Shown here in pieces: positions 17,801-29,700 of a stretch of 64,000 nucleotides of DNA. Position 1 is the stretch's first letter; each line of letters begins with the position of its first letter. This DNA is from Fennellomyces sp. T-0311 (lineage: Eukaryota; Mucoromycota; Mucoromycetes; Mucorales; Lichtheimiaceae): positions 124,001-188,000 of the forward strand of contig JALLLT010000013.1 in NCBI GenBank assembly GCA_025266875.1. Reading direction: 5' to 3'. The translations under genes were made by a program, and so were the position numbers. The notes under the pieces were generated by a model, which saw only the letters and a program-made list of their open reading frames with translations, did not search any database and was not told the DNA's origin.

Positions 17801-18571
17801 GGCAGCGAACGCTAGCATGACATCGGCCATGATGACCTGTGTTGGGATTGTGCGGAAAAAGTACTGGTACTGTGTCTTGTCCGAAAACGCGACTGCGGCG
17901 AGCGATCAGTTTTTCGTCGCATGTACACGCGGGCTTAAGCTTACCGGCGCTGGCAGTAAAGGAACACTGCGGAATTTCCAGGGTGCTGGTCATCAAGGCG
18001 CTCAAGCTGGTCCACGAACTGGACACGTCGCCAATAACACCGATCACACCTTGTTGTAAGAGGGTGACGGAGGCGTAGACGGCGTCTGTTACCGCGCTCT
18101 GATCGATGGTGGCTTCTGGGAACGAGTCCTTTTCGATCAAGCTAATGTAGGCACCAGGGATCACACCGCGTGCATTAATGTCATTCACGGCCATGCGAAT
18201 GGCGGACGATCCTCTAAAAGCATTGTGTAACTACAAAGTAAAACTCCACCCCGCCTCCTTGCATTGTAATTAAATCTTTTGTGTGCCTTACCCCCATACG
18301 ATTTCCGCTGTGAACTCATCGTTCGTCTGGCTGAACGGCAGCAATATACCGACCTACGCACATCAACGTATTAGTTACCGCAACGCTGAATGCCGCAATC
18401 GCGCCATGTCACCTTGAGCTCTGTCAGGCCGGTGGTGTTCATTCGTGGCCGAATGATTACGGTGTCATTGTCAACCTGAGTAATCACATTGTAAGGATCG
18501 TAATCGAGCTGGACGCCAAAGATCGCGGTCCCGTTTGTGGTTGTATTGTTGTTAATGACGCCGTGAGACAT
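14833..18571 (-). CDS. Class C (GABA-B-like) G-protein-coupled receptor with PH-like tail
   Basis: A plasma-membrane receptor gene of about 11 or more exons. From the ATG at 18571 the protein has Asn-rich glycosylation sequons (NNTT), then a periplasmic-binding-like ligand domain. Blocks there include VGILLPFSQTNDEF, AVNDINARG, IGDVSSSWTSLSA, WSKVGILYTDD and GPMTFDSNGDV. Seven hydrophobic segments follow, between about 16,620 and 15,600. The cytoplasmic tail carries a His/Ser-rich linker and a block from VFRYFPFLSHWEMQHIMVF to LDALKTWEQAF that resembles a pleckstrin-homology domain ending in its C-terminal helix. An intron starting GTACGTG joins the ligand-domain end to the last extracellular exon. 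No signal peptide is visible at this ATG, so an upstream exon may be missing. Exon borders were set by eye. The ligand is unknown. Confidence 0.85.
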
Positions 18572-19431
18572 GGAAGAGCATATGTGAAAGGAGGTGGTGG
18601 TGGTGGTGGGTGGAAGGGCCAGCGAGAGGAAAGGAAGGAAGAGATATGCTTTTTTAGAAGATTGGGTGGGTCGCGAGAGATGCCAAAAATAAGTATTGCA
18701 TGCGTGGCTGCTCGTCTGGACAGTGGAAAAGGTGTGCGCAAAAAGAAAATTATCAGGGGCTGGTTAAAAGGAGTCGATGAGGGATTAAGGAGGGCTTGCG
18801 AATCTACCAACGGCCCTTTCCGCCTCTCGAACAATGCCATTGGCAACATTTTGCTATAATTGCTAAGCAATTCCACGTGCATACATTGGCTATTATTAAG
18901 TACAGTTGCGCAGTAACCAAAACAACAAAAAAGCAGAACGAGGGAGGAACTATCAGCGTCTAAGGATTGTGTGTGCGTGTGTGCGTGTGTGCGTGTGGGA
19001 GTGGACTATACGGCGGCGGCTTCGTGTGCTTTGGAGAAGCAGAGTATGACTCTCTGTCTGCCACTGCGCAAAGAGATAAAAAGAGAGTCAATCCCGGTTA
19101 AGCACTCGAAAAAAAGGGGCTCAATTTTACTTGTGCAAAGCGCACCATGCATAATGGGCTTGTCTGGATAAATCGGCGCTACACACTGGACAGATCTGAC
19201 GGGCGGGCATTGCGTGCTTGTTGGAAAAAGGAAGAGCAAGTTGTTGAACTGTGCAGCGGAAGGAAGGAAAGTTAGTCTTTATAAATGAGTCAAGAAAAAA
19301 AGGACGCTAATAGCGAACGTGATCGTGAAACGCTTGACAACAACAACACAAAGATTGCAGAAGTCCGCCGTAGGGGCTTCTCATCATCGTACATCAGCCT
19401 CCAGGTGACCTTAACTTTTTTTTTATTATGA
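18572..19431. other. Upstream region of the GPCR gene
   Basis: This 860-bp gap holds the GPCR promoter and the 3' flank of the DIL-ankyrin gene, both on the minus strand. It contains a GTG-rich stretch near 18590-18615 and a (TG/CG)-type run, mostly TGTGTGCG, near 18966-18998. No gene is supported, although a missing 5' exon of the receptor encoding a signal peptide could lie here. Confidence 0.4.
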
Positions 19432-22339
19432 TTATGAGACAAGGTTGCTGTCCAATCTGTCCATCCACTCTTCTGGAATAGTCGGGATGATGCCGCGTTC
19501 CTTCGCGTTTTTTTCTCGTTCCGCGCTTAGCTTTTGTTTGAACTCTTGACACATGGTATCCGACAGACTCATGGCTTCGCTGGCCTTGACCGGCTGAGAA
19601 TCACAGGGCGTGATTGCCTTTTTGCCCCAGCCGCTTGTCGTCGGTAGTGAAAAGGGAAGCATGTATCGAGAGTCGCGCTTCTCCACAGTCCATTCCCGTA
19701 AGCCATCGTGGTCTTTTGTTTCATCGTCGTCGTTTTCTTTTTCGTCATTGTTCTCTTCTTCGCTTTGTTTCCGCAGCTCCTCGACCAGCTTGCTGCTGTT
19801 GTTATATTTTTGGCCAACGACGCTTGCCATGATCAAGCTCCCAAGACTTGATACACTTGTTGGCCGTGATACGGCACTGCGCGTGGACGAACTGTCTCGT
19901 CTCATATCACATGATGATAAAGAAGCCCGCTGTGTTTGTTGTTGTTGTTGTTGCTGCTGACGTACTGTGTCTTCTGCTATCTGCATGACATACTTATCGA
20001 CTTCTTCGGGCAGCCGTGTTTCGGACACTTCATAGCGGTAATTGAGTACGCAGCGCTTGATCTGTAACGGGTTGAGCAGATCAAACGTTTTGATGGTGTT
20101 GACAAACAACATGAGCTCATTTAGCTGCGACACGCATTGCAGCAGCTGCAGCAGCTGCACCAGTGGATTAAAGTACGACGCCAAGTGGTTCGGCAGTTGA
20201 CTTTCGCGCATCCATTCTTCCAGCGCTGTCACGTTCATGCGAATCTGCAACGCCTTGGACCGGCACAGGTACCGTTTGTTTGTCAGGATTCGATTGAACA
20301 TTTCGCACGACAAAAAGTGAAAGAACTGCGCAATCGCTTGCAGTACAATGGCAGGATGCACCTCGTACGACTGCAATACATACAATATCGACGATAGCAG
20401 TGATGTGATCGATTGTGGTGATAGCGTGCGTGGTGATGATGGCACAACTAATGGAGATGGTGGCTCGACTGTCGACCGGCGCCCCGCTTTGCTGCTGCGA
20501 CGGTAAAAGAAGGAGAAGCGATTGTGCCACTCATCAGCAAAGTCGACTTGCTCGGTCAGGCCCTGAATAGGCTCGTGCTCGAGCATGGCAGGCTCCAAAA
20601 TCTTGTCGATTCGCTGCTCTGAGTCGGTGACGAGGAGGGTGTAGGTCTCGCAGATAAGCTCGGAGATCTCCAGCTGGTGCTCAGCCGTGGCAACCACAAG
20701 GCCAGAGTCCTTTTTGAGATAGTAGAGAAGCTGCGACAAATTGGCCATCCAAAACGCTAACGTATGGACATCACCGGAATTACCCTTTTGAAAAGTCATT
20801 AACTTGCTCTGAAAAAACAACACTGCAATGGTAATGCTATTGTACCTTGAGCACATGATTAATCTTGGCGACGGCTGCATTCAAAAAGGTGTGGAGCAAC
20901 TCCCTACTGGAATAATAATGCGCAAATCGTGCGCTTAGGAAGATGATATTGGCGGGCACCCAGATTTCCTGTCGCGTCTTCATCGGCAGCGACAGACGGG
21001 TAATGGCCGTATCCAGGATGTGTTCGACGTTCTCCTCGCTAAACACAAACATTTGGTCAGGCAGACATTTGTCCCAGTCAAAGTTGTGGATCGACTGCAT
21101 GGAGGCTTCGCAGCTAGCCAAATCGTCCTGGTCATCGTCTTGTTCTGCTGCATATTCTTGCTCGCCGATCTGCATGAGCTCGCGATGGGCTCGCTCGGTC
21201 TCTTCGTTGGACTGGTAGTAAAAGTTGAGGGGATCTTCTTCCTCTTCGTCGTCGTCGTTATCGTCATGGTCGTCCTCGGGAGGCGGAGGAGGTGGAGCGG
21301 ATTTAAAGCTCTTTCTCCTCCGCAGGGCGGAGCTCGAGGGTGTGGATGAAACACTACTCTCGTCGAGATGTGACAGAATGTTAATCATTTGCTCGTTTTC
21401 GGTGTCAATGAAGTCGAGGGCTGTGCGACCACGGGCTGAGCGTGCGGCTGAGGATGCCCCATTGGCTAGCAGCAGCTCGACCACCTGGCTATGATTGTTC
21501 GTCGTAGCCCACATAAGGGCCGTCCAGCCGCCTGCCAATTCAGAAAAGGGTTAAAAATCCCGATTCCCTGCATTTTCCCCAAAAAAAAAGCTTTTTTCTT
21601 GCTTTTCGTCTCCTCTCTTCTTTTTCCTTTTATATTCCCCTTTGACAACTGTACAACCCCCTTGACATGCCCCCCTAAGAAAAAAAAATAACTTACGTTT
21701 ATCTTGGACATCAACCTTGGCACCGGCATTGAGTAGGACCTGAACCACCTCCGCTTTGCCGAAGCAGGCCGCATAGATCAAGGGCGTCGTCCCGTCTTGC
21801 TCGTCGTCCGCCGCATCAATGTCGAGAAAGGGAGTCAGTCGCTGGTCCGTCAGTATTTGGTGCACTTTGGCTGCGTCGCCATTGGATGCAGATCGCCCGA
21901 GTGATCGACTCACACGTTTTCGCCACTGTCGTTGGTGCATTGCATGTTCGCTTTCTTCTTTATCATCATCGTCGTCGTCATCGTCGTCGTCGTCGTCCAG
22001 ATCCAGTGGCAATAATGCCTGTGCGGTTAACAAGGTGCTTGCTGTGGTGGTGACGGGTGTCGAGATGGAAGTGAGAGAGGACGCTGTAGAGAAGCATGAG
22101 GACGTGGACGACCACGAACACACATTTTTCCGCGCAGCTTTACGTGGAGAAATATCTTCATCTTCTTCGTCGTCGTCGTTGTCTGGCGGTGGCGTTGCTG
22201 TGGGCGGTGGCGGCGGCAAAACACACAGCGAAGACGGGCGGCGTTGTCGTCGGCGTTGGTCATGCTCGCCGGGTAATGCTGAACCGCTGCATCTCCGCTT
22301 GTTGGTAATGTTGTGCTGATCGAGTAATGTGTCGGCCAT
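19432..22339 (-). CDS. Ankyrin-repeat and DIL (dilute)-domain protein
   Basis: A 901-residue protein in three exons (22339-21697, 21531-20846, 20808-19432). It begins with a low-complexity Pro/Asp/Ser-rich region including a run of Asp. Ankyrin repeats follow: DGTTPLIYAACFGKAEVV, then, across the first intron, GWTALMWATTNNHSQVVELL. An acidic segment leads into a DIL-type helical domain like the cargo-binding tail of class V myosins (LAFWMANLSQLLYYL, HFLSCEMFNRIL, LEEWM, LLQLLQ). Fungi have such a stand-alone DIL-ankyrin protein without a motor. The tail has a Gln run and Lys/Glu-rich stretches. The second intron (20845-20809) is only 37 nt. It is required because the unspliced frame meets a TAG at once. 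Partners and exact role are unknown. Confidence 0.88.
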
Positions 22340-24356
22340 GTTGTTTGAAAGCAGAAAAAAAGGCAATGTAGACTAGGGCGCTTGGTCTCGTTTTTTGTTT
22401 ATGTGGGCAAATATCTATAGGCCGCGTGAGAAGGGAGCCGTTTGCATAATTAGCGTAACCTACCGACCGCGAAGGTGCCAGTATATATATATATTAGAAT
22501 TAGATACAAAGAGGCGATAAAAAGGCGATAAAAAGGCAAGATTTAAGGAGCCCTCGCAAAAGCTTTTTACGCAAAAGTACTTGTCGAATGCTCAACTGGG
22601 CAAAAGTTAAAAAGAAAGAGAGAAAAAAGTATCTTGATCGACTCCAGTCCTCCTATTTTTTTGATGGATTTCTGCATGCTTCATCCGTCGTTAGGGGGTG
22701 GGGTCTTGCAGCAATAAGACACACCCGTCATTCTCTCTTGTTGCGCGCGCTCTCTCTCTCTCGCTCTCCCTCGTCCCGCAATCCGGCTGTCCGTTTGGAG
22801 TGGCTCCGTGCTGAGGAATGTTCGCCGTCAGGCAAAAAGGGAGTGCATCCTTTCCTTGTCCAATTTCAATTGCATCCTTTGGCTAGATTCCTAATCGGAA
22901 ACTATTATCATGCGATGTATATATAAAGGACCTGCGATTACTACAACAATCGTTTTCGCCGTTCCGCTCGTGAGCATAGCACATAAAGGCGGTCCAGATT
23001 TACATTATACGGCGCCTTGTGCTGCATGATCGCGAAAGAGGCGTATGGTCTTGGTAAATACTGGCCTACTCCTTTTATTTGATACTCTCACTATTGTGAT
23101 TCCGATACTTTGGATACAGATGCACCCTTTCTATTCCCATGTCACCGGCTTCAGTTCCGCCCTGTCACCATGTGTTACCGTCACGTCACAAAAGATCTGC
23201 ACTATTTTTCTTTGGTGATTCTTTCAAAGAAAAAAATGCATCTTGCCAATCGGTCATGCGCTCCGTTCCAATTTTTTTTCGCCTTATCGTGGCACTGTAA
23301 TTCATCGAATACCGAGGACTGAACATTTTATGTTGATTGATAAGGGGGACAATTATTGCGCTTCTCCTGAACCGATCGGTACACTTACTCACACAAACAA
23401 AAAAAAGTATGATGCTATAAATGAAAAGTCACTAATCTGACTTTTTGACCGTTGCTGGTTGGTTGGACCAAAACGCTTTAACTGTGTATATCTATCATTG
23501 CACACACATACACACACATCTTCTTTGCGCCATTACAGCAACGCAACTCTCCATTACGTAATCAGTAAAGTGTCTATTAAGGATTGCTCAGCCTTACGGA
23601 AGCGATCACTACGTAGATGATATCTGAAAAGTATCGGGGACATGCACCATGAATAATTATCGCAAATAATATAGTTTGGAGTCGGCATATTTGCTAGCCG
23701 TGACACAGCCCAAACTATTCAGGCCAAAATGTCACGGGGAGTTTGCATGGGAAGATGATGTACATCCCTTGTTTATCCAGTACCTTACCTCAGCACCACA
23801 TGGCATCGTATTTAGAACTTATGGAACAAGAAGCTTAAATTCACACCTATTGCTTAATCAGATAGACCAGACTCACACATCCGGTCCACTGAAATAGTGA
23901 TCAGTATCAGCTTTTCTTTACGCACAATAAAAGGCGCTTCCGACAAGATGTCATTAAAGCCATACTTGCTTTCTTTCCAATCATTCAAACAAAAACCAAT
24001 GCGGGGGTGAATTAACCCCTATTGGAGGACAGAAGATACTGGAAAATATCACCTGACCGAGGTGGTATCGAATGGCCTTGTCAGTCATTTACCCATTAAA
24101 ATTATTATATTTGTCTTGACAGCTGAATGAACTACCCTCTCTTTCTCATCACGTTCATCACAAATATGCATCATGCAGGCCAAAGTTTTCGGCACTAAAA
24201 AAGCTATACCGGGCGTTTCCGGTATTTATGTATTTGATTGATAGTAAAAGGGAGCACTTCCCCAAGACTACAAACTAATAATTGCGCTCTCCTAAGCAGC
24301 TATACACATACACACGACATTGATGAAAATGAAATAGGAGAAGCAAACAACGGCTG
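22340..24356. other. Intergenic region
   Basis: This 2-kb gap lies upstream of the DIL-ankyrin gene. It includes a TATATATATATA stretch near 22485-22493, about 150 bp before that gene's start, which could be its core promoter, and CT-rich simple sequence near 22748-22772. Frames of 60-110 codons are present but none has coding features. Confidence 0.4.
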
Positions 24357-24698
24357 TTATGCTGCTACACCAGCTTGTCCGGATGTTGTTCCGGTGCCAG
24401 ACTGCTGCTGTGTGGATGGTCCTTGTGTAGCGCCAGACCCAACGACAATCACCTTCTTCGTGATGTCATGCTGCTGGTAGAAGGGATTATTATCGTCGCG
24501 GCCAATAGGAACATCGCATTGACATTTGTTGGATTCCTCGAGGCATACACCACCTACATATCCATCGATAACACACGCAACTGCGCAGTCGAGGAGGCCG
24601 CTGTTGCAAGGAGCGTCGACATTGTGCTGCAGATTAAGAGGAACAGACTGGGTAAACCCGGCAAGGCACAGGATGGTAAGGAAGGTAATGGGCTTCAT
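24357..24698 (-). CDS. Secreted defensin-like (CS-alpha-beta type) cysteine-rich peptide
   Basis: A single-exon gene of 113 residues. Residues 1-19 (MKPITFLTILCLAGFTQS) look like a signal peptide. The following core holds six cysteines spaced C-x6-C-x3-C-x9-C-x6-C-x1-C. This is the arrangement of cysteine-stabilised alpha-beta defensins: CxxxC helix, GGxC strand turn and CxC strand. The GYVGGVC turn resembles fungal and invertebrate defensins. Unlike classical defensins it continues after the last cysteine for about 50 residues of charged then Gly/Ser/Thr/Gln-rich sequence. The core has several acidic residues, so antimicrobial activity is uncertain; it could act as a secreted effector or signalling peptide. 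A TATA-like run lies about 60 bp upstream. Confidence 0.6.
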   Translation of the reverse strand: MKPITFLTILCLAGFTQSVPLNLQHNVDAPCNSGLLDCAVACVIDGYVGGVCLEESNKCQCDVPIGRDDNNPFYQQHDITKKVIVVGSGATQGPSTQQQSGTGTTSGQAGVAA

Positions 24699-24756
24699 AA
24701 TGAGTGGAAAGTGAAGAAAAAAGAGATTAAGGATATATACAACAATCATTGCCCGG

Positions 24757-24767
24757 TATATATATAT
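24757..24767 (-). promoter_or_regulatory. TATA-like element of the cysteine-rich peptide gene
   Basis: A TATATATATAT run lies 59-69 bp upstream of the peptide ATG, a usual distance for a fungal TATA box. It suggests an inducible promoter, but simple TA repeats also occur elsewhere in the window. Confidence 0.4.
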
Positions 24768-26224
24768 TGTTGAACAGTAAATCCGTGGATCACTGGCACC
24801 AAGGAGACGAGAAGTATATATCCAAGGAGATATCACGAGCAACTCGTATATATCAAGGTAAATAACAACAACCCCACACTCCTATCTTCCTTAATGAAAA
24901 AACGCGTATATTGCCTTGGAAATAAAAACATTATATTTGATTGAGCAAGGTGAGACCAAAACAGTGTGCATCCTTCGATTTTTCTGCACTCTTGACACTC
25001 GTTTTCTACCCTTAATACTGTAACACATAAAAGGAACGGGTTCTACATGGCCCTTATCGCGATACAGAGCCATTGCTCCACTATCTACCTTTGCCATGAT
25101 GTCTTCGCGCTCGGTGGTAATAAATTCAGCGCGTAAGATTAGAACGGTGATCAGTAGCTCCATGCAAGCATGAAATAATTCGGTAGACGGTGGTAACGTA
25201 GCAATGCAGCTGCAATCTGAGGAGAGATTGGAATTTGCATACGTCAAATTAAGTAGCAACAAAAACAAAGTGAATGGGCATGCTTGAACAGTCAAAGTGC
25301 TTTACCCGATTCGCGTGTTACTAATTTTCGGTTATGCTGTTGCTCAGTGTACAGTCTTGAGAGTAAAAAAACTCCTTGAATAATCTTTGAAAGTGTAACA
25401 CATTGAAGGCGCTAAGAATTGTTAGCAAATATTACGTACGCTCAAGAAAAAGTGGCAGACTACAGATAACTATCAGTAACTATTGGGTCTTACTTTTTAT
25501 TGGTGAATGAATTGTATTGTGGAGTATTTGGTATTGAGCGAGAGCCCATACAATGACAGGCTGGGCCAAACTTTACGGGAAGGAAGAGGGGAATGATTGT
25601 GAAACGCTTCTGGGCAACGGCAGTTGTTCCTATCCCGGAAAACATCCGTACGAACTCTATATCATTATTCATCTACAGTTCGCGGATGCCTTTTCACCCG
25701 AGGTCAGGGATGGACCCATAATGCTGACTGCTTTAGAACAACTGTTCTGAGAATACGTGAGTAAGCAGGTGCTGAGCGTGGTTAGAATAACGTGTGTGCT
25801 GACCGGTATGCAGACACTGGATAGAGCTGGTCAATTCTTTGCAAACGGTGGCGATCATGGGGGTTGAAATCACTTTTTTCCAGTTTTTATTCGCACTATC
25901 AATGGTTTGAATTGACCATTGAGAGCTGATAATGCTAGTCTATGTATTATGTGAAGGAAGGTATCGTCCGCTTCGATAAGTCTACCGTAGTAGAGGACCA
26001 TTTAATTGTCATAGAAAGGCATTCAATCCCCCGGATTCCCTTTTGGAATTATCAAAGAAAGTACATAAATAATCACATATAAAGGTTCTGCATTTTTTAA
26101 AAGTATAAACGGTCCGGATCGTTGGATGGAAAGGGAAGCTGAACACCCAACTTTAATTTTTGGGTGGATCTGCGCAGGCAAAAGCGCGACGACGCCCGGG
26201 CCGGATGTTGAAATTAGGGCGGAA

Positions 26225-26236
26225 GGTGTGCACACC
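26225..26236. promoter_or_regulatory. 12-bp palindrome upstream of RPP1
   Basis: GGTGTGCACACC is a perfect palindrome 58 bp upstream of the RPP1 ATG. It may be a binding site of a dimeric regulator or general factor at this ribosomal-protein promoter; the protein is unknown. Confidence 0.35.
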
Positions 26237-26293
26237 AACAACCTTCTCTTTCAACTGGGCCATATCTTGCCATCCATCCATCCATCGAACATC

Positions 26294-26780
26294 ATGTCGA
26301 CCGCTGAACTCGCTGTTACCTACGCTGCCCTCATCCTTCAGGATGGTGATGTTGAAATCAACGTACGTTGAACCCCGTTTTCGATGAAAAACTTCGACCA
26401 TTGCGGCTCGACATTTTTTTTTTCTATGAAACGCGAATGGACCATTGACAATTTGCTTTTTAGGCCGACAACCTCCAGACTTTGGTCAAGAAGGCTGGTG
26501 TCACCGTTGAGCCCGTCTGGTTCAACATCTTCGCCAAGGCCTTGGAAGGTCAGGACCTGAAGGAATTGTTGGGCGGTTTCTCCCAGCCCGGTGCCGGTGC
26601 TGCCCCCGTTGGTGGTGCTGCCGCTGCTGCTGGTGGCGCTGCTGATGCCCCCGCCGCTGAGGAAAAGAAGGAAGAGGAGGAAGAATCGTAAGTGCAATGC
26701 AATCGAACTACGAATGGCCAGTAGCTGACCTTTTTCATTACTTTAGCGACGAAGACATGGGCTTCGGTCTTTTCGATTAA
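26294..26780 (+). CDS. RPP1: 60S acidic ribosomal protein P1
   Basis: A stalk protein of the large ribosomal subunit that recruits translation GTPases. Three exons (26294-26362, 26464-26687, 26747-26780) give 108 residues, the usual length. The N-terminal dimerisation domain begins [18 protein letters not shown]. The hinge is Ala/Gly-rich, and the C-terminus has the acidic [10 protein letters not shown] segment and the conserved [10 protein letters not shown] ending, which binds elongation factors. The last 34 nt are a separate exon, so the functional tail depends on splicing the 59-nt second intron. The first intron (101 nt) is longer than most in this window. Confidence 0.97.
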
Positions 26781-29700
26781 ACTCAAAGCCGCGTTGTTAC
26801 ATAAGGACCAATCGTCAGCTTATAATAAAGGTTTTCCTATTTGTTGTTCGAAAAGAACTCCAAGTTGTGCTGTATTGACACTGCATGAAAGGACTGATGT
26901 GATATTTGGAATGTCCTGGAAGCTGTACGCGGTGGTTTACTGAGATAACAATGTATGGTTTTCTATATTAAGTGCGGTGCGCGTATAAACAAATGCAAAA
27001 TGTCTGGTGTTCGCTTGCTACTTAATTCCAAGCAGCAAGATCCAGAGATTACCCATAAATTAGTATTTATAGCATTTTTCACTAGTGAAAGCTACGACAA
27101 ACCGCTGATGTACGCCAATTGAAACCTTTACTCTCTCTCCAATGCTGTTATGGTTTGCATCGATATTCTGGATGCAAAAAGTGTGTGTGTATAATATATT
27201 CGCACTGCTATACGGTTTTTCGGCACCACTGTCCGTTCACTGGCCAAGTATCTTATTCGAGTGCTTTCATTCATGCTTCTACCGCGAGTGCAAAAGGAAG
27301 GCAGGTGCATTAACTCTTTAAACTGACCGCTGCGACAGACGTTTCCTGCTTTTATTTCGCCATGTCGAGATCTATGAAGACAGTGGCAGTCATTTTGGAA
27401 GACCGGCCTCTTTGGAGTTCTTAGGCAGATGCGGGACGACACATGTCGAATTCTGCAATAGAATCCACCGCAAAATTAAGTGTCCCTCGCTCAAAACTCT
27501 GACCCTCACTCCAAAAGTTGGTCTGCCCAAAAGTCGGCATAGGTATCTGCCTCAAACAATCTGTGCAAGCCCCACGGCCATGCGTACGTATCAAAAAAGT
27601 TCGAACATACTCTTGAAAATTTAAATCGATATTGTAGTTGGAACAAGGCATTACTGTAGAAATAATAATTACATACCACACCTACTGGATAGCTATTCAA
27701 TGATGCTATGGTTCACTGCAAATAATTTCGATGGTTTAAAGTGGTTACAGCGGTTAGACATAAGCTTTTTAATCATTTCAAAAAACCATTCACCAAAATT
27801 CATCAAAAATTATTTGCAGTTACAAGGTAATCACTGTCTATTATCGAGTTTTTCTGCTGAAATATGTACTTAAAGTGATTCCGAAAGCTTTTTTTATAGT
27901 GCATTCCATTTCCTATGTTCTTTCCCTTTGACTTTTCGAGCTTCCATGGTTTTTTCAAATTTTCCGTATTCAATTCATACTTTTTGGCCAATCCGTCCAA
28001 AGTCGGTACATTTTAGCCATATCTCTGTCTAAAATTTAGCTAGCAGCACAAATTAGCATGTCCTGTGTTGCTATCTCGATGGGATCAGTCATCACAAAAT
28101 ACAAAACGGACCATCATCTAACAAAGTATATTTTCATATCGGAAAAAGGTGAAATCACACTTACATAAATAAACTTTTCCTGCGTCGCTGGTTCGACTAG
28201 CTCATTGATTTAAATGTTTTTTCTTCGGCACAAATTGGTACGGCTTTTTATTTGTATCGGTTAGTGTACTGCTTAAAAGAATTGACTGAAATATGTTTGG
28301 CTCACTTTTCCTGGGGAGAAAATGGACTCCATAAGAAAACAATAAAAGCGTCTTTCCATAATTTGGTAGACGTATATCACCATAACACTGCTGGTTCCGT
28401 CGTCAAACTCTCTACAAAAGACATTATTATACCAAGGAAATCTGATCGCTGGACTAGTTCCCACGTATTCAAGAAAAAAGGCTACTAGGACGATTTCCGA
28501 GGCACTAGTCTTTGTTTTCCGACTTCTCGAAAATCCAAATATGATCCTTATCGTAAGTACGCGAGAAAAAAAATACCTAACTGCTTTCGTAGGATAGTTA
28601 AGTGTCTTCAACATTAGGTTCTACTATTTTGCACACCGCCAACAGTAAGATAAAAGGCATGGGATGCTTTCGCAAGAACCCAAAAATTCTGGACTTTACA
28701 TCCATACTGTTGCTGCTCAAAAGGCTTTGTGACAATTTTTTGAGTAATATTTATCCACTGCCCGTGCAAGCTTTTATTTTCTGTTGTGGTGCTCACCATG
28801 CAGCCGCTACATACATACTTCCATTCTCTTTTACCAAGGTCACAAACATTAGTATGTAGTGATGTACATACAATAACAAAAAAGCGTCGCTCATATTTGT
28901 CACCGGTTGTTAATAAGCAAAGGGTTTTTATTATAAACGTTCTTTTCCGATTGTCACGGTATTATCATTCACCACTGTTTACTTTTTTTCGATAGGTACA
29001 CTTGTTTCTCTTTGGTATAAATCTAAATAAGTACTTTGTTGGTGTCAAAATAATTACGAGCTGCTAAACAAACGCCCGAATTGCGGAATAATGCATAGAA
29101 GATGGAGAGATCTTGAAGAGAGAATATACGGGCAGTAGGCAACCGGAAGAATCAAGTACTTTAAGCGCCAAGCTGCGCTATTCAAATGTTTACCAAAAGC
29201 TTGTTGATGATAATGCAGCGTAAAGCAGTGCAAACGCAGGCTTGTACTTCGTTGGCAATTGCACAGTCCAACAAGAATATCGCTTAGGCGTTGTTGACAA
29301 GCAGACTTCCATTGAGGTGCACACACTTCTTGGATGCTACACTTTCTTTTCATACGTACGTAGCAGCTTTTCTTGGCGGTAGAAATGGCTCAAATCTTTT
29401 GCTTGAACTATGCTTGGGAACCAAGCGAAGCACATGCAATGCGCCCTGACGCTGTGTACGTTATACCGACAGTAGTATTTACCTGTTTATACGCCAGAAA
29501 TGATATGCAATACGTACTGGCACAGGCTCCAAATCCAATCACAGCGTACCTCGCATATTATAATATATATTGTATCTTGTACATATGCAGAGGTTCCAGG
29601 CGTTTGTCCAATCCAGACATGGGCTATTTCTGGATGCTTTGCTTGGGGCATTATGCGTTCTCCATTGTCGAAATGTCCCATTAACGATATATAACAGAAA

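Larger units (their letters stand above)
24699..26293. other. Intergenic region with weak coding candidates
   Basis: This gap holds the divergent promoters of the peptide gene and of RPP1. A 134-codon minus-strand frame (25295-24891) begins hydrophobically (FTLFLLLLNLTYANS) but starts at TTG, not ATG; it could be an exon of an unrecognised gene. A 65-codon ATG frame lies at 25553-25750 on the plus strand. Neither has recognisable domains. Confidence 0.35.

Noticed and set aside
18484..18882. 132-codon minus-strand frame with a Pro run next to the GPCR start
   Set aside because: It overlaps the receptor's first exon in another frame and translates promoter simple sequence.
21819..22319. 166-codon plus-strand Ser-rich frame
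   Set aside because: It is antisense to the Asp-rich and Pro-rich coding region of the DIL-ankyrin gene; GAT/GAC repeats produce Ser runs on the other strand.
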